Assembly (NCBI GenBank): GCA_029204225.1
Contig: CM055095.1
Span: 34,559,078-34,623,077, forward strand
Direction: 5' to 3'
Source: Diphasiastrum complanatum
Taxonomy: Eukaryota > Streptophyta > Lycopodiopsida > Lycopodiales > Lycopodiaceae
Length of the DNA: 64,000 nucleotides
How positions within the stretch are numbered: the first letter of the stretch is position 1; every line of letters begins with the position of its first letter. A program made the translations under genes and the position numbers. The notes below the pieces were generated by a model. It was not told the DNA's origin and ran no database searches. It saw nothing but the letters and a program-made list of their open reading frames with translations. Below are positions 47,197 to 58,111 of this stretch, piece by piece.

Positions 47197-48259
47197 AATG
47201 GCTTCTGCATCAAGTTTGAGCTCTAATATCATTTGGAAAGCACGCACAGGAATCCGCCTGGCATCCATCTAGTCCTTTTTGGATTGATGTAGGTTGGGTG
47301 ATTTGAAAGTGGAAAAGCATCTTCTTCCACATCTCAGAAGCAACCGAGCACATCCACCTCTGAGGATGATGCAACCCAGTCCGATATATCAGACAAAGGA
47401 CACATAGCTGCTGAAGGCGACACTGGGGCACATGTGGTAGATGACAAAGAACCAGACGACCAGCCCCAGTGGTTTCAATCCATGACAGAGAAAGCCAACA
47501 ACCTTGTGACTAAAGTATATGAGTTCGACAAGTACCACCGTCAACTCACAATGCAGCTTATCACCTCAGAGAGAAAATCACTCGACTCTCTGAAGGAGTC
47601 CTTCGAGAAGATCGATTCGCTCGAATCAGACAACACAAAGTTGATCGAACAACATCATTCTCTCGAAACACAGCTTCAGACTTTAATAAAGGAAGCTGAT
47701 TCTTTGAAGCAGACCAATAAGGCGATACAGGCCAAGTCTGACAATTTTCAAACTCAAAACGATTCTTTGAAGAAGCAACTTTTGGCTCCAAAAACATCTA
47801 CAGGAAGAGTGAATGACAAGATTAAAGGCAGAAGTTGTCTTGTCCCTGAGCACCACTGCAGGATCAATCACTGTCGATCTCACGAAGCTGAACCAGCTCC
47901 AAGGCTAGATACTCGACAATTTTTTAGTCGAGTTCTTACAAATGCTCGAGGATGCGAAGGCTCTTGTCGAGGAAGAGTTGGCGGAGCTGAAGGAGCTCTC
48001 CAGTGATGCCACCCCATCTTGCAGCGGGCCCGATGCACACGATGACTATCTTCAGGCCCTGCTGCAAATTGATGAACTTACACAGCAACTCCAAGCTGTG
48101 TCTGCCTGCACCGGAGCCTCAGACCATCCAGAATTCCTGGAGGCTGTCGCAAAGATTGACCAGTTCGAACAGGAGCTGTCAAACCAAAAGCAACAAATGG
48201 AAGATCAAAAGCTGGCTGCTGAGTTGCAAACTCAGGATTTGACAACTACATCTACATAG
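47197..48259 (+). pseudogene. Gypsy accessory coiled-coil ORF, copy 2
   Basis: ATG at 47197 starts MASASSLSSNIIWKARTGIR, broken by a stop and an apparent internal deletion near 47310. From there a Ser/Thr/acidic linker leads to the conserved box DQPQWFQSMTEKANNLVTKV with YEFDKY, then heptads SLKESFEKIDSLESDNTKLI, HHSLETQLQTLIKEADSLKQ and KKQLLAPKTS. After a frame change comes LVEEELAELKELSSDATPSC, then DHPEFLEAVAKIDQFEQELS and MEDQKLAAELQTQDL, ending at TAG 48257-48259. Copy 1 matches throughout this range. No transmembrane segment, CCHC or enzyme motif is visible. A coiled-coil self-assembling or chromatin/RNA-binding role is conceivable but not shown. Confidence 0.72.
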
Positions 48260-49018
48260 CCAAAGCGAATGCAGCGAAATCAGTTGAAGGTATGTGCTGA
48301 TAGATTCCGTGCATTTGCTGATCACTTTTGGAAATGGTGTCCACATGCTTTTAATATTAAGTTGCAATGGCATGGATTACATGATGCTACCAGACGTAGT
48401 AGGCATCACCTTCGATGACTAGAAGCGACCGTGGGAGAAGGACGACTTTTTCTGGTTATGGGCCCAGCTCACTATCGAGCAGAAAGGATGTCTCTGCTGG
48501 GGCATAATCCAGGGTAAATTCCAGGTCGTACCTTTTGGATTGGTAGAGTTATACATAGGCTCTTCGGCTATGTATGCTCTCGAATATATCCGTATCAAAG
48601 AACTTCAATTTTTGCGAAACAAAGATAATAAGCGTCATTTTTGGAAGCGAAAGTCGCAGTTTCAACTGTACAAACGCATTTGACGATGCAGGTCTACTGA
48701 TAAATATCAATATGGCTTATCCGAAATTATTCAGTCTATATGTGGATTGGGAGGAAAACCTTGCAGAATATTTTGCAGAGATTCGCCATAATTTGCAAGA
48801 TAGATGAAAGTCATTTCGTTATAAGCAATTTTGTACATATACATTTTGGCAGTTTGGTACCTTTGCGGCAAAGACATTATTTTTTGTTCAGAACCTTTAT
48901 GTTAAAAGCAATTTTATTAGATTTTCAGCTCGTTACTGTAAAGAAATCACTCTACAAAGTGATTCAGATGAAGATACCAAGTTAATCCAAGAGCTGTTCG
49001 ATGGAACATTACTCCCAG
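48260..49018 (+). other. Sequence after accessory ORF, with a possible further exon
   Basis: A consensus-like donor AAG/GTATGT occurs at 48289-48295. An open stretch with one stop at about 48368-48690 (MDYMMLPDVVGITFDD, then WEKDDFFWLWAQLTIEQKGC, GKFQVVPFGLVELYIGSSAM) follows. It is unlike Gag or Pol. It could be a second exon of the accessory gene or unrelated. Confidence 0.3.
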
Positions 49019-50804
49019 CTAAGTTAGAAGAATTTGGCAACTTACCAGTTGGCCGCTATACCAAATCGAAAGAAGACTTGCTCTTGATCGAATTAATTTT
49101 TCTATGGTCCTCACCTCTCCGTGAAGTGTGCAAATATGCACATTCTTTAAAGGGATTGGTAAAACTGGTTTCCAGTTGGGATCTTCAATATCTCTTGAAA
49201 CTCTTGTGTTCCTTGAAATGTCATTTGATGATTTCATACAATATAGACATGGATGTTTCGAATTTGCTCCATGAGATACATTGAACATACATTTCAATTA
49301 CTTCAAGTCTCTAGCTAAATGCCATTCCACCAAAAATTCACCTCTTTCAGGAACACTAAGTACTTTGCCATTCATATGATCCTTTATGATATCTGGATAA
49401 CTTGTTCTACTAAAAATCCAGAAAATAACATCGTGATCCTCCTTGATAACCTGTTCAACATATGGAATTACAAGTTTTTATGTATTCAAAACAATTACCA
49501 AAAGAAATTGCACATGAATAACACCCATTTTTCACCTGAAAACATGCTAGCCACCATATGTTGTTTTTTGATTGCACATTGAAGTTGAGATCCCTTGAGT
49601 TTGTTGCATTGCTCAATGCTCCATTCACGAGAGTAATACTTACTCTTTCCAAATTTTGTCCTTTTATAACTTCTGATTCATCTAGCTTGACCACCAGAAT
49701 AGGTTTGCTCATATTAACACTTGTGATATTATAGAATTTCACTATAAATCTCAATAAATGATTCAAATCCACAAATAAGTTGTTGGTAGAATTATATGAC
49801 AAATTGCCAGACTTTGAATTGTAAATCTCATTGATGTGAAAAGGGATTCCAATGACATTTTGCATACCCTTATTCAATACATCTCTCTCCAATCTTATCT
49901 GAAAAGGGCGAGGAATGGGAAATTTTCTTACATGCAATTGTCCAAAAGCCACTTTAATAATTTTAAATATGCTGGCATATGCTTCCCTGCTAATACTTGA
50001 GAAATACATGCTCCCTGAATCAACGTTCGGTCGATTACCTTACCGACCTCGTTCATCAAATCCTCAATGACCTTGGACTTTATTCGAGAATACCGATTAT
50101 TGTCCAATAAAGACTTTGTGGACTTGGTTGTCAATACCGAACTCAATGATTTTTTTATCAGGTCATTGTCCTTCATATGCTCATTTGCAACCAATGCTGA
50201 TCTGTAAATGATTATGAAAATCAAGAAACCCAAATAGGACACATAATAAATGTCATGCTACTTCACAAAACTAAAATAAAACTAATTCAAATCAAATCCT
50301 TACTTGAATGCTTGAATCCTTTTTCCCCGTTGGCCTCCATTTAGCGAAAGCTCATCAATGTCCTTCAGAATTCTTTTTCGCTTGTTTCTTTTTTATTTCT
50401 TATTTAGTATGCGAGTTTCTTCTTTAAACTGGTCATTTGATATATGTAATGTCTGAACAAGTTGTCGGAATTGATCATTACTTGCATTCAAATTTAACAT
50501 AATATTATGTAAACGTGTATTATCTTCTTTTGTTTGTAATAATGCGGTCTCGTTTTTTCTATAGTCAGCAAGCAAACCATTTAACATACATTCTAATACT
50601 CTGTATTTTCTGAACCGAGTTTGCAACACCATAAGTCGTCAATCTTTTACAATAACCCAATAAACCGTCTTCTTTGTCACACAAAAACTTTATTAATTGT
50701 GTGATGGATTGGAATTGTGGAGCTTGCATCGAGCTCGGATCCAATGGATACAAGTGATGCATCTTCACAATCAGCTGCAGTCCATACGATGAGATGGCAA
50801 CCAC
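49019..50804 (-). pseudogene. Multi-exon reverse-strand gene remnant, probably transposon-derived, family unknown
   Basis: Right to left: PQFQSITQLIKFLCDKEDGL, a frame change, a coiled-coil stretch (YRKNETALLQTKEDNTRLHN), ILKDIDELSLNGGQRGKRIQ, then an intron with GTAAGG donor (about 50302) and TTTACAG acceptor (about 50204). It resumes ANEHMKDNDLIKKSLSSVLT and SRIKSKVIEDLMNEVGKVID, shifts frame to FPIPRPFQIRLERDVLNKGM with LNHLLRFIVKFYNITSVNMS, and ends in KHPCLYCMKSSNDISRN and IPLKNVHICTLHGEVRTIEK. A CxxC followed by a LH-x-x-x-R-x-x-E-K-L motif is reminiscent of large uncharacterised ORFs in plants, fungi and cnidarians that behave like transposon proteins. That link is from memory and weak. 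Confidence 0.45.
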
Positions 50805-50965
50805 TTAGACCAAAACGTTGAGAAGATCAAAATGATCTTCGCTCAACTCGCTGCATCAGGATAGGAGCACCAAGTCCCAGCACCACAACAGCTGATGTAC
50901 TTCATGAATTCTCTACCTACGTCCTCGAACGATCCACGAACAGTTTCACGAAACTCGAATTATTT
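50805..50965 (+). pseudogene. Short copia Gag fragment (C-like family)
   Basis: LDQNVEKIKMIFAQLAASG, then after a stop HQVPAPQQLMYFMNSLPTSS; the same words occur in Gag of element C (LDQHVEKIKTIFAQLVAFG). Only about 50 codons remain. Confidence 0.75.
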
Positions 50966-50988
50966 TTGTTCAAGAATAATTTGTGTTG

Positions 50989-51300
50989 GATCAATTAGGC
51001 TCTGTAACACAACGAAACGAAACGAGACAAAATCTAGATGAAAATGAAACGAAGTGAGGTGAAACTTAAACGAGCTCTAACATTGATTTATGCTGAAAGC
51101 ATAGAGATCACGAAACGAAACGAAAGAGTTTGCGACAAGATCAATCAGGCTCTGTAACGAGACGAGACGAAACAAGAAAAAACAAGATGAAACGAAACTT
51201 AAGTGAGCTATGAAATTGATTTACCCTTATAGCCAAGTGATCGCGAAGCGAAGAGAAGCGAAGCGAAACACAAAGCAAAAGGATTTGCGAACAAGATCAG
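50989..51300. repeat. Two copies of a 150-bp tandem repeat rich in GAAAC
   Basis: GATCAAT(T/C)AGGCTCTGTAAC occurs at 50989 and 51139, exactly 150 bp apart, each followed by ACGAAACGAAACGAGAC-like pentamer strings and an AACGAGCT or AGTGAGCT phrase. A third start, AGATCAGTTTGTTAGG, is at about 51292. Confidence 0.75.
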
Positions 51301-52014
51301 TTTGTTAGGAATTCAGATATGATTGCTGGTCACTACTGGCTATATCATTCCTACAATCCTTTAGAGTATAGACAAACATTGCTGATCTACGTTAATAGAT
51401 TGATATAACATTCAACAATATCAAACCAATGTGCGAAATTGAATAAACAAGTGAATCAGATACACAAACTTTCATTCAAGATCATACAACCATATAGAAT
51501 AATATATGTGCACAACAACTACAATATTATCTATTGATCTTCTAATTTTTCAAGCACTGCATGACAGATCCACGCAGTGCATTGGTGTGAGAAAAATACA
51601 GTTCTCTCACAAATCGTGTCACGCTTACTAGCGGACTTCTGAATCTACAGATCCTCTACAAAATTGTCTTGCACGCAGGCAGACATGTCTTCTATATTTT
51701 TTGTCTTTTTCTGACTTCTTGTCTTGCTTACAATATTATGCATCAAATAGTAAGTATATAGTCGCGTCGTGTAACTTCCAGATTAGAAAGATTAAACATC
51801 TACAACTAATCGCGAATTACAAGAGTGGCAGATTAGCCATGATCTAGAGTACTTCTACTGATGTCATGATATCTGATCAAATATTTGTACTCCATGGTAC
51901 TTGGCTAATCTTCTCGGTCAGTTGAGAAGCACAACTGATTTCGTGTTGTGTCATATCATGTCGTGTGGTTTCATGTCGTCTTTTGTCAAAAGTTCAAGAT
52001 TGAAAGCTAGCAAA
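51301..52014. other. No gene recognised
   Basis: AT-rich spacer, possibly LTR-like, between the tandem repeat and the RT end of gypsy H. GTCGTG and CATGTCGTGT words repeat around 51945-51980. Confidence 0.4.
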
Positions 52015-53420
52015 GCTTTGGCAATAGAAATGTTTTGTTTTTTCAGATTGGTCGTGCTAACTCCGCAAAATCTAGAATGAAAATATGGTAGTAGTTAGCA
52101 TGACCCATAAACACAGACTTTGTGAATCATTCTTGGAGGTGGCAGATCAACAATGATCTTGATCTTTGATAGATCAGTGGTGATTCCGTGTCTTGATACA
52201 ATATGGCCTAGTATGAGGCCATGTATCACCCAAAACTGGCATTTTTCTTGATTCAAGGAGATCTGATATTTGTGACATTTCTTCAACACCTTTTTCAAGT
52301 TGGATAAGTGCTTAGAGTTAGGCCCATACATGCACAAATCATCCAAGAATATCTCCAAAATTTTTTGTAAATATTCTTTGAATGTCGTCTGCATAACTCG
52401 TTGAAAGGTACTTGGGGCATTGCAAAGTCCAAACGACATCACCTTGTAGGCATAGGTTTCTCATTTAGTAGCGAACGATGTCTTGTGTTGATCTTTTGGC
52501 GCTATTTTCACCTAATTGTAGCCACTAAAACCGTCCAGAAAACTGTAGGCTTTTGTTCCCACTACTTTGTCTAGAAAACTTTTTATAAATAATAAGAAAA
52601 AATGATCTTTCTTTGCAACTGCATTTAACGCCTTCAGATTTACACAAATTTGCATTTTGTTGTTCTTCTTGGGTACTATGACTATCGGTGATACCCATTC
52701 TGTATGCTTGATTTCATAAATGAAATCAGCATCAAGTAACTTCTGCAACTCCTGCTTGATCAATTCCATGTAGTTAGGATTGCAGCGATAGTAGCGGCTC
52801 ACCTTGGAGACTGCTCCATCCATCAAGGGTATGGTATGCTGGACTACGGTTGGTGGTATACCTTTCAGATCTTTGTAATTTCATGCAAAGCAATCCTTGT
52901 ATTTCACCAATAATGCGCGTAGTCTTTTGAATTGGGTGGGTGTCAGTTGTTCTCCCACATGCATGATCTTTTCTTCTTCACTTCGCTCAGCTAGATTCAT
53001 AGGTTGTGTCCGTGCAAGTCTTTCAAAGACTTGTTTCGCTAGTTCCTAATTCAAGTTCTCTTTGTGCTGGCGGCATCATGATTACCATGTCGTCCAAGGT
53101 ATAATTCTTGAAAGTTTCTGACATCTCGTGAACTGGCGTTTGGCGGGATTCCTCCTTCAACATATTGATCTTAACTAAACTTGTAATCTTCGCACTTCCA
53201 ACCGTCTGTGATGTCGACGTTGTATCTAGTTCTAGTTGGATTGACTTAAAGGAGTCCAACACTTTCTTTTTTTCTTTTTCGTTCATGTAATTGATTTCGT
53301 CCTTGTTGTCTATCTTGGGAACTGGCCTGATATTCACTTTGTAATTACAAATATCAATATCCACCATGGCTATTGTTTCTTCCGGTAGATCACTCCATCA
53401 GATAACCTGACTATAGCACA
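52015..53420 (-). pseudogene. Gypsy H reverse transcriptase
   Basis: Right to left: a linker (MVDIDICNYKVNIRPVPKID), then DAVVSK-like RT entry and YMELIKQELQKLLDADFIYE, KHTEWVSPIVIVPKKNNKMQ, ICVNLKALNAVAKKDHF and YSFLDGFSGYN. After a frame change comes MMSFGLCNAPSTFQRVMQTT, ILEIFLDDLCMYGPNSKHL (active site F-L-D-D), LNQEKCQFWVIHGLILGHIV and, in another frame, MGHANYYHIFILDFAELARP. These are gypsy RT blocks in order. Different wording from copies 1 and 2 shows a second gypsy lineage. RNase H and integrase are absent to the left. A foreign segment splits it from its own protease. Confidence 0.9.
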
Positions 53421-55090
53421 CCCGTTGATGCCCTGTTTGCGTGGGTTTGCATTTGTGGTACGGCTGCCCGCTCTCCTTCCTCTTTCCTGACCCTGTTCCA
53501 GCGACTTCCTTACTTGCATTCTAACCCTCTTTCTCCCTGTCTGCGTTCATCCCTCTTCGCGATCCTACCTACGGCTTCACCTGTCCATCCTGATCCCTGC
53601 CTAGCACTCCCAACGGACCTTTTTCTCCTCCTGTCTGCTCCGTGACCAGCCTCCGCCTGTGGCCTGTTGACCCTCCCTCCTTAGCGTGTTTTCCCTGCTA
53701 CCACCTCCTTCTCTGGCAACGCTCCCTCTCTGTGAATCTGCATGTGGATATGCCAGCGGTTCCCTACCTACAACTCGTTGTCTGCAATCTGAGACCATAT
53801 CCTGCCTTACCTGCGATCCCCCTGCGCCTGCGGATCCTATCTTGCCCAACGACCCTGCTCTAACCATTTGGTGGTTGCTTGCTGAGGGCCGAGCCCTTCT
53901 CAACCTCTAGCTCGCTACCCGTGGATATCATGGGTTGTTTGTGAACCCTAACTCCAGGTGCGTGTTTGATCACCATTTGGTGGAAAATCTCCTAGCCCCA
54001 TTTACTGCCAATTTGAAGGCCCCTTTTTGAACGTTGTGTTGTGTGGAATCAGTGTCCCATTTGTCTCTGCTTCAAAACCTTAATATTGAAACTGCTTATA
54101 TGAAATAGGTAAATGGGGCATTGAAATTGTATTTGCCATTTGTTCCAAGTCAAGCCACAAAGGATGATCTGAAATTATGTGAACAGGGAGAGTGGTGTCT
54201 ATGCATTTATCCTAATTCATATTCACACCATCTATGTTTAGCCAACACCAGCTTAAGCTCGCATGGTGAAGTTGATGGCTTATATCATTAGCCCTAACTT
54301 GAAATATATTATGCCTTGAATCTCATTGATCGTGCCATTACCCCAAATTAAGATTTGTCCATTGTTGCCCGGCTTTCCACTTATTGAAGTTTTGTGCTAT
54401 GGTGTTTGTGGAAGACTCTAGCTCATGGTTTTGGAGATCTTCGTGACTCCGAACTTTTGAAACTCTATACTGTCCTCATGGTCTAATTGCAAACCATATC
54501 ACCAGTAGTAGCAAGTATTCCCGAAGCCTATGCAAATTGTTCCAAAAGGAAATTTAGGCTTTTATTGAAAGTCTAACCCTGTTTTACCTCACTTGTTAAG
54601 TGAATCTCAGCTTATTCACAAGTCAGACTTGTATGTCTTATTGGTATCTCAAAAGCCAGAGCTTACACGTGTGATCTCTTGTCCATTTCAGAGTTCCGTA
54701 GGCTATTTGAAAATTGCATGTTGACCGGTTGAAATCTGCCTTACCGATTTCCATTGAAAGTGTCGGTGGTCATGAATGGCCTTATTTTCGACTCCATACC
54801 CAATGGAGATTGAGCTGTAATTGTGGTATAGAACGACTTCCGTTAGCATATCCTGAATAGCATGTCAGCTGTAAAAAAAAAATTTAATTTAAATTTGTTT
54901 ACTTAGTGGGATTTTTAACTATGTACCAAACCACATTTTTTATAATAAACATTGAAGTAGTAGCATAAAAAGGTTGGCACGCCATGTGCTATCTTTTTGT
55001 TGAATGATGGCAAAAAAGAAACTTGCAAAACTCACAAAATGCCAAGGCCCCTTTTTGCCATGGGCAATCTCTGAGGTGGCTGAGTTGATA
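53421..55090. other. Foreign segment (about 1.7 kb) splitting gypsy H, GC-rich left part
   Basis: The gypsy coding sequence stops near 53420 and resumes near 55095. In between, 53440-53930 is markedly richer in G and C than the surroundings and is open on both strands without recognisable domains. 53930-54870 is a long plus frame with scattered stops and no identifiable product. An A-run lies at 54871-54880. It could be an inserted retroposed fragment. Confidence 0.45.
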
Positions 55091-56035
55091 CTTTCTAAAT
55101 TCCATAGAGATCTGGGTCCACATGTTGCAGGAGCTGTTCATCAGTCAGCTCAATCTCCTTGTTGTAGGTAAAAGCATGTTGCCAAGGGACAAAATCATCG
55201 TCCACAGAGTCCTCAATAGTTTCCGTGATAGCCATGCTACATTGATTATATTCACTCCGAAAGTAATTGGTGTGTCCATGGTATAGCACTTAGGTAAAGA
55301 TGTGTTGGGTTCTGGATCTGAATTTGGTTGACAAACATATCCAACCATACAGTCAACTGTCACCAATGCGTTCGTCCATCTCACGATATCCATTTCAGAG
55401 TTGTTTGTGACCTCCCTTGGCTTGCCTTGGGTGATCAATTGTGTGATCGATGGTGGACGATCCATCATAAGCTTTTGGTGTAATTGGTTTCACCGCCATG
55501 TAGTTGGGTTAACCTTTACAGCCTGCTCTCTATTTTCAAAGGTAAGTTTTCTGGTTCCTCAGTTGTGAACCACTTGCGTGATTCTCAACCAAGGTCTTCC
55601 TAGTAAAATGCGGTAGACATAATGGGACTCTGGTATGTCCATCACCACGAAGGTGATTACGAACTGCATTCTCGTTATTTTTATAGGAATGTCATCAATT
55701 ATACCCTTTGGTTTTACACATGATTGATCTGCTAGTTTGATGACAAATTTTGTTGGTTTCAATCCTTGCAAGCCCCATTTCTGATACAAGGTAGTGGAGA
55801 TCAAATTTACACCTAATCCTCCATCTACCACCGCTACTTTGTCCTCATCTCTTGTGTTTGATTGACAAAGTGATGTTGTGCTCTTCACTTTCCCATGTTG
55901 TCCCAATATGGAGGATGTTGCTTGTTCTTTCATAGCCCGCATAATATAAGGGCTCCTTCGTGGTTGGCTTCGACTCTGAATTGAGCCAATATGTCTGAAT
56001 GCTTTTAGCTCGTGGCGCCATGAAGAGTTTTCCAA
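55091..56035 (-). pseudogene. Gypsy H protease and linker
   Basis: The reverse strand encodes VAVVDGGLGVNLISTTLYQK then WGLQGLKPTKFVIKLAD, GIIDDIPIKITRMQFVITFV and YRILLGRPWLRITQ, the retropepsin-like domain of gypsy elements (D-G-G variant of the D-S/T-G motif; LLGRPWL is the second hallmark). A linker to RT follows leftwards (DIVRWTNALVTVDCMVGY, FVPWQHAFTYNKEIELTDEQ). Frame changes occur near 55290 and 55470. The domain would cut the Gag-Pol precursor. Confidence 0.85.
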
Positions 56036-56930
56036 AGGATATGTCCATGCGGCTAGTTAGCAAACTTGCAAGCACTTCCGATTGTGGAACCTCAGGCTCA
56101 CCCATGTGAAATGGTACTTTGTGATGGTGCAAACAATCATTTTGATCTATTAGCAATGGAGAGTCGACTGGTGGTACTGGTACTTCTGATAATAGAGGTG
56201 CTACTGGTTTTTCCTTTGCTGACACTGCTTCCTTTGCCTGTGCATCATGTATCCAATGGTGTATCTTCTGGTATTGCCTTCTTCTCTCACATTATGATTT
56301 GGTCTTGTTGTTGTGGGTTGATCATTGGCCATTGACACTGATGATGTTGGTGATGGAATCACTCCCTTTTGTTTTTGTGCTCGCGTAACTGCTAGCACTG
56401 GGACATGGGGGTTGTTTTTCCTAAGGCGTCCTTCTTGGAACTATTGTCGGTTGCACTGAGATTAAATTCAAGGGTTCACTTGTCTTATATTTAATTGGGC
56501 AATTTGGTGGTCTTCATCGCATCCATAGCAGCCATAGATCCTACCTCCCTAATGTTGAGGATGCATAGCGCAGGTCGCATAATACTCGTTGATGGCTGGA
56601 TCGACAAACGTCTCATCCGATCCATACCACTGTTGCTGCTCATGCTAAGATGGTGCTTCATGTTCTGTTGCTATCAAATTCACATGGGCCAGTTGGTTGT
56701 TAGCTGGCCCTGGTGGTACAGATAAGGCCATGCGTTGTTGGTTATTTGGTACGCCATACTGTGGTGCCACATCCGGTGCTCCCTGATGATAAAAATAAGA
56801 GGTCTGATATTGATTTCTCTTTTGCTGTGTGATTCGAGGGTTGTGTTCTGATTGTTCTGTATCATGTGCTGCATGTAATTAGCCAATGAGCTCATTAATG
56901 AATTGCCAAATATGGCCATGGAGCTAAATT
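56036..56930 (-). pseudogene. Gypsy H Gag C-terminal part
   Basis: It continues rightwards from the protease: GEPEVPQSEVLASLLTSRMD, ISFGKLFMAPRAKSIQTY, then a basic segment VTRAQKQKGVIPSPTSS and a degenerate knuckle RIYGCYGCDEDHQIAQL (final Cys lost, about 56505-56555). A Gln/Tyr/Pro/Asn-rich stretch follows (WPYLYHQGQLTTNWPM, LANYMQHMIQNNQNT). It ends at about 56930 with no start codon or PBS recognised. Several frames contribute, so it is decayed. Confidence 0.65.
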
Positions 56931-57522
56931 AGACTAGAATTAGACATTAGGACTGTTAATAAAGTGGTTCAAACAACCTCACTATATTTGTGAATAGTGG
57001 ACTTGTAATATTGATTGTAAGGCCCAAAGTAGCCAAATAAGGCCCCAAACTTATAATAGAGGCACAAATGACCACTATAAATAGCTGAGGTCATACTAAA
57101 TTTGGAGGCTAGCCTGGTATCAATTTTTTTTTAAAAGTATAATACCAGGACCGACTGGTACTAAAAATATTAATATACGCCCATCATTTTGTAATTTTGA
57201 GTTTTAAGAGATTTTGAAGCTTCTCTTTGAGAACTTTCTTGATGGAGAAAGTGGTTCATGTGCCTAAAATCACATGAGAGCTATGATCATGCTCTAGTAT
57301 CAGGCCCATGTCTTGTGAATGATCAATAATCATGAATAATGATATCTTACTTTGTCTTGTTTGGTGAAGTTTTGTTACTTTTAGCTATCTTCTCGATTTT
57401 TGACTAGTTTTCTTGATTTCTTGTATTTCCATTGTAATTTGATGTTTATGAATGGATTAGATGTTTTAATGCTCACATGACAATTTTGATATCAAAGCAT
57501 TAGATCCTTGCCCCATTAGATT
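56931..57522. other. No gene recognised
   Basis: AT-rich spacer between gypsy H and the next copia LTR. No domain seen on either strand. Confidence 0.45.
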
Positions 57523-57785
57523 TGTTAGAAATCAATGATAAACTTCATTGTTACTGTTTATGAGGTACATTAATGTTGACAACTGTGACCAGCAATCATT
57601 AGTCGTAGGCTAGTCTATTAGTCTACTCGTAGGTTTTCTCTCTGTATCAGGGGTTCAGGGTTTATTTGTACATTTTACATTCTGTATGAGTTAGTGTGAT
57701 AGAGTGATAGTGCATGTTCTTCTTCCACCTTCTTGTGGTGATTGCTTATGGTGAATGCTTGATGTTGCATATCTAAACATTGACA
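57523..57785 (+). mobile_element. Small copia LTR (263 bp)
   Basis: Starts TGTTAGAAATCAATG and ends CATTGACA directly before a PBS. It is typical of small plant copia LTRs and contains a CTGTATCAGG-type leader start near 57644. No forward-strand polyprotein follows within 2 kb. Confidence 0.6.
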
Positions 57786-57797
57786 TAGTATCAGAGC
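57786..57797 (+). promoter_or_regulatory. Copia primer-binding site, one base changed
   Basis: TAGTATCAGAGC differs from the canonical TGGTATCAGAGC by a single G-to-A change. Confidence 0.75.
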
Positions 57798-58111
57798 AGC
57801 GATAGTCTTGCATGCCTGATCAGTGGATACAGCTTGTCATAGGCTCCACAATGAAGTGAGAAAGTCCTTCACGGGAGGAGAAAGCTTGGAGAGACAAAAA
57901 CGGCTGGAAGGAATCCTCCTTTGGTGTATTTTGCAGGTTTGGAGCTCAGAATCATCAGTGGGGAACGAAGACACAGTCCCGGAGGCATCAGAAAGGCCAG
58001 GGCAGCATCAAACAGATTGAAAATCTATTGAGTGGGGAGATTTTTACAACACTTCCTAGTTGTTATGAAAAGCACAGTCCCAAAGGCATCAGAAAGGCCA
58101 GGGCAGTATCA

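Noticed and set aside
53601-53910. Arg/Gly-rich reverse frame and overlapping plus frames in the GC-rich insert
   Set aside because: Open on both strands because of composition; no recognisable product.
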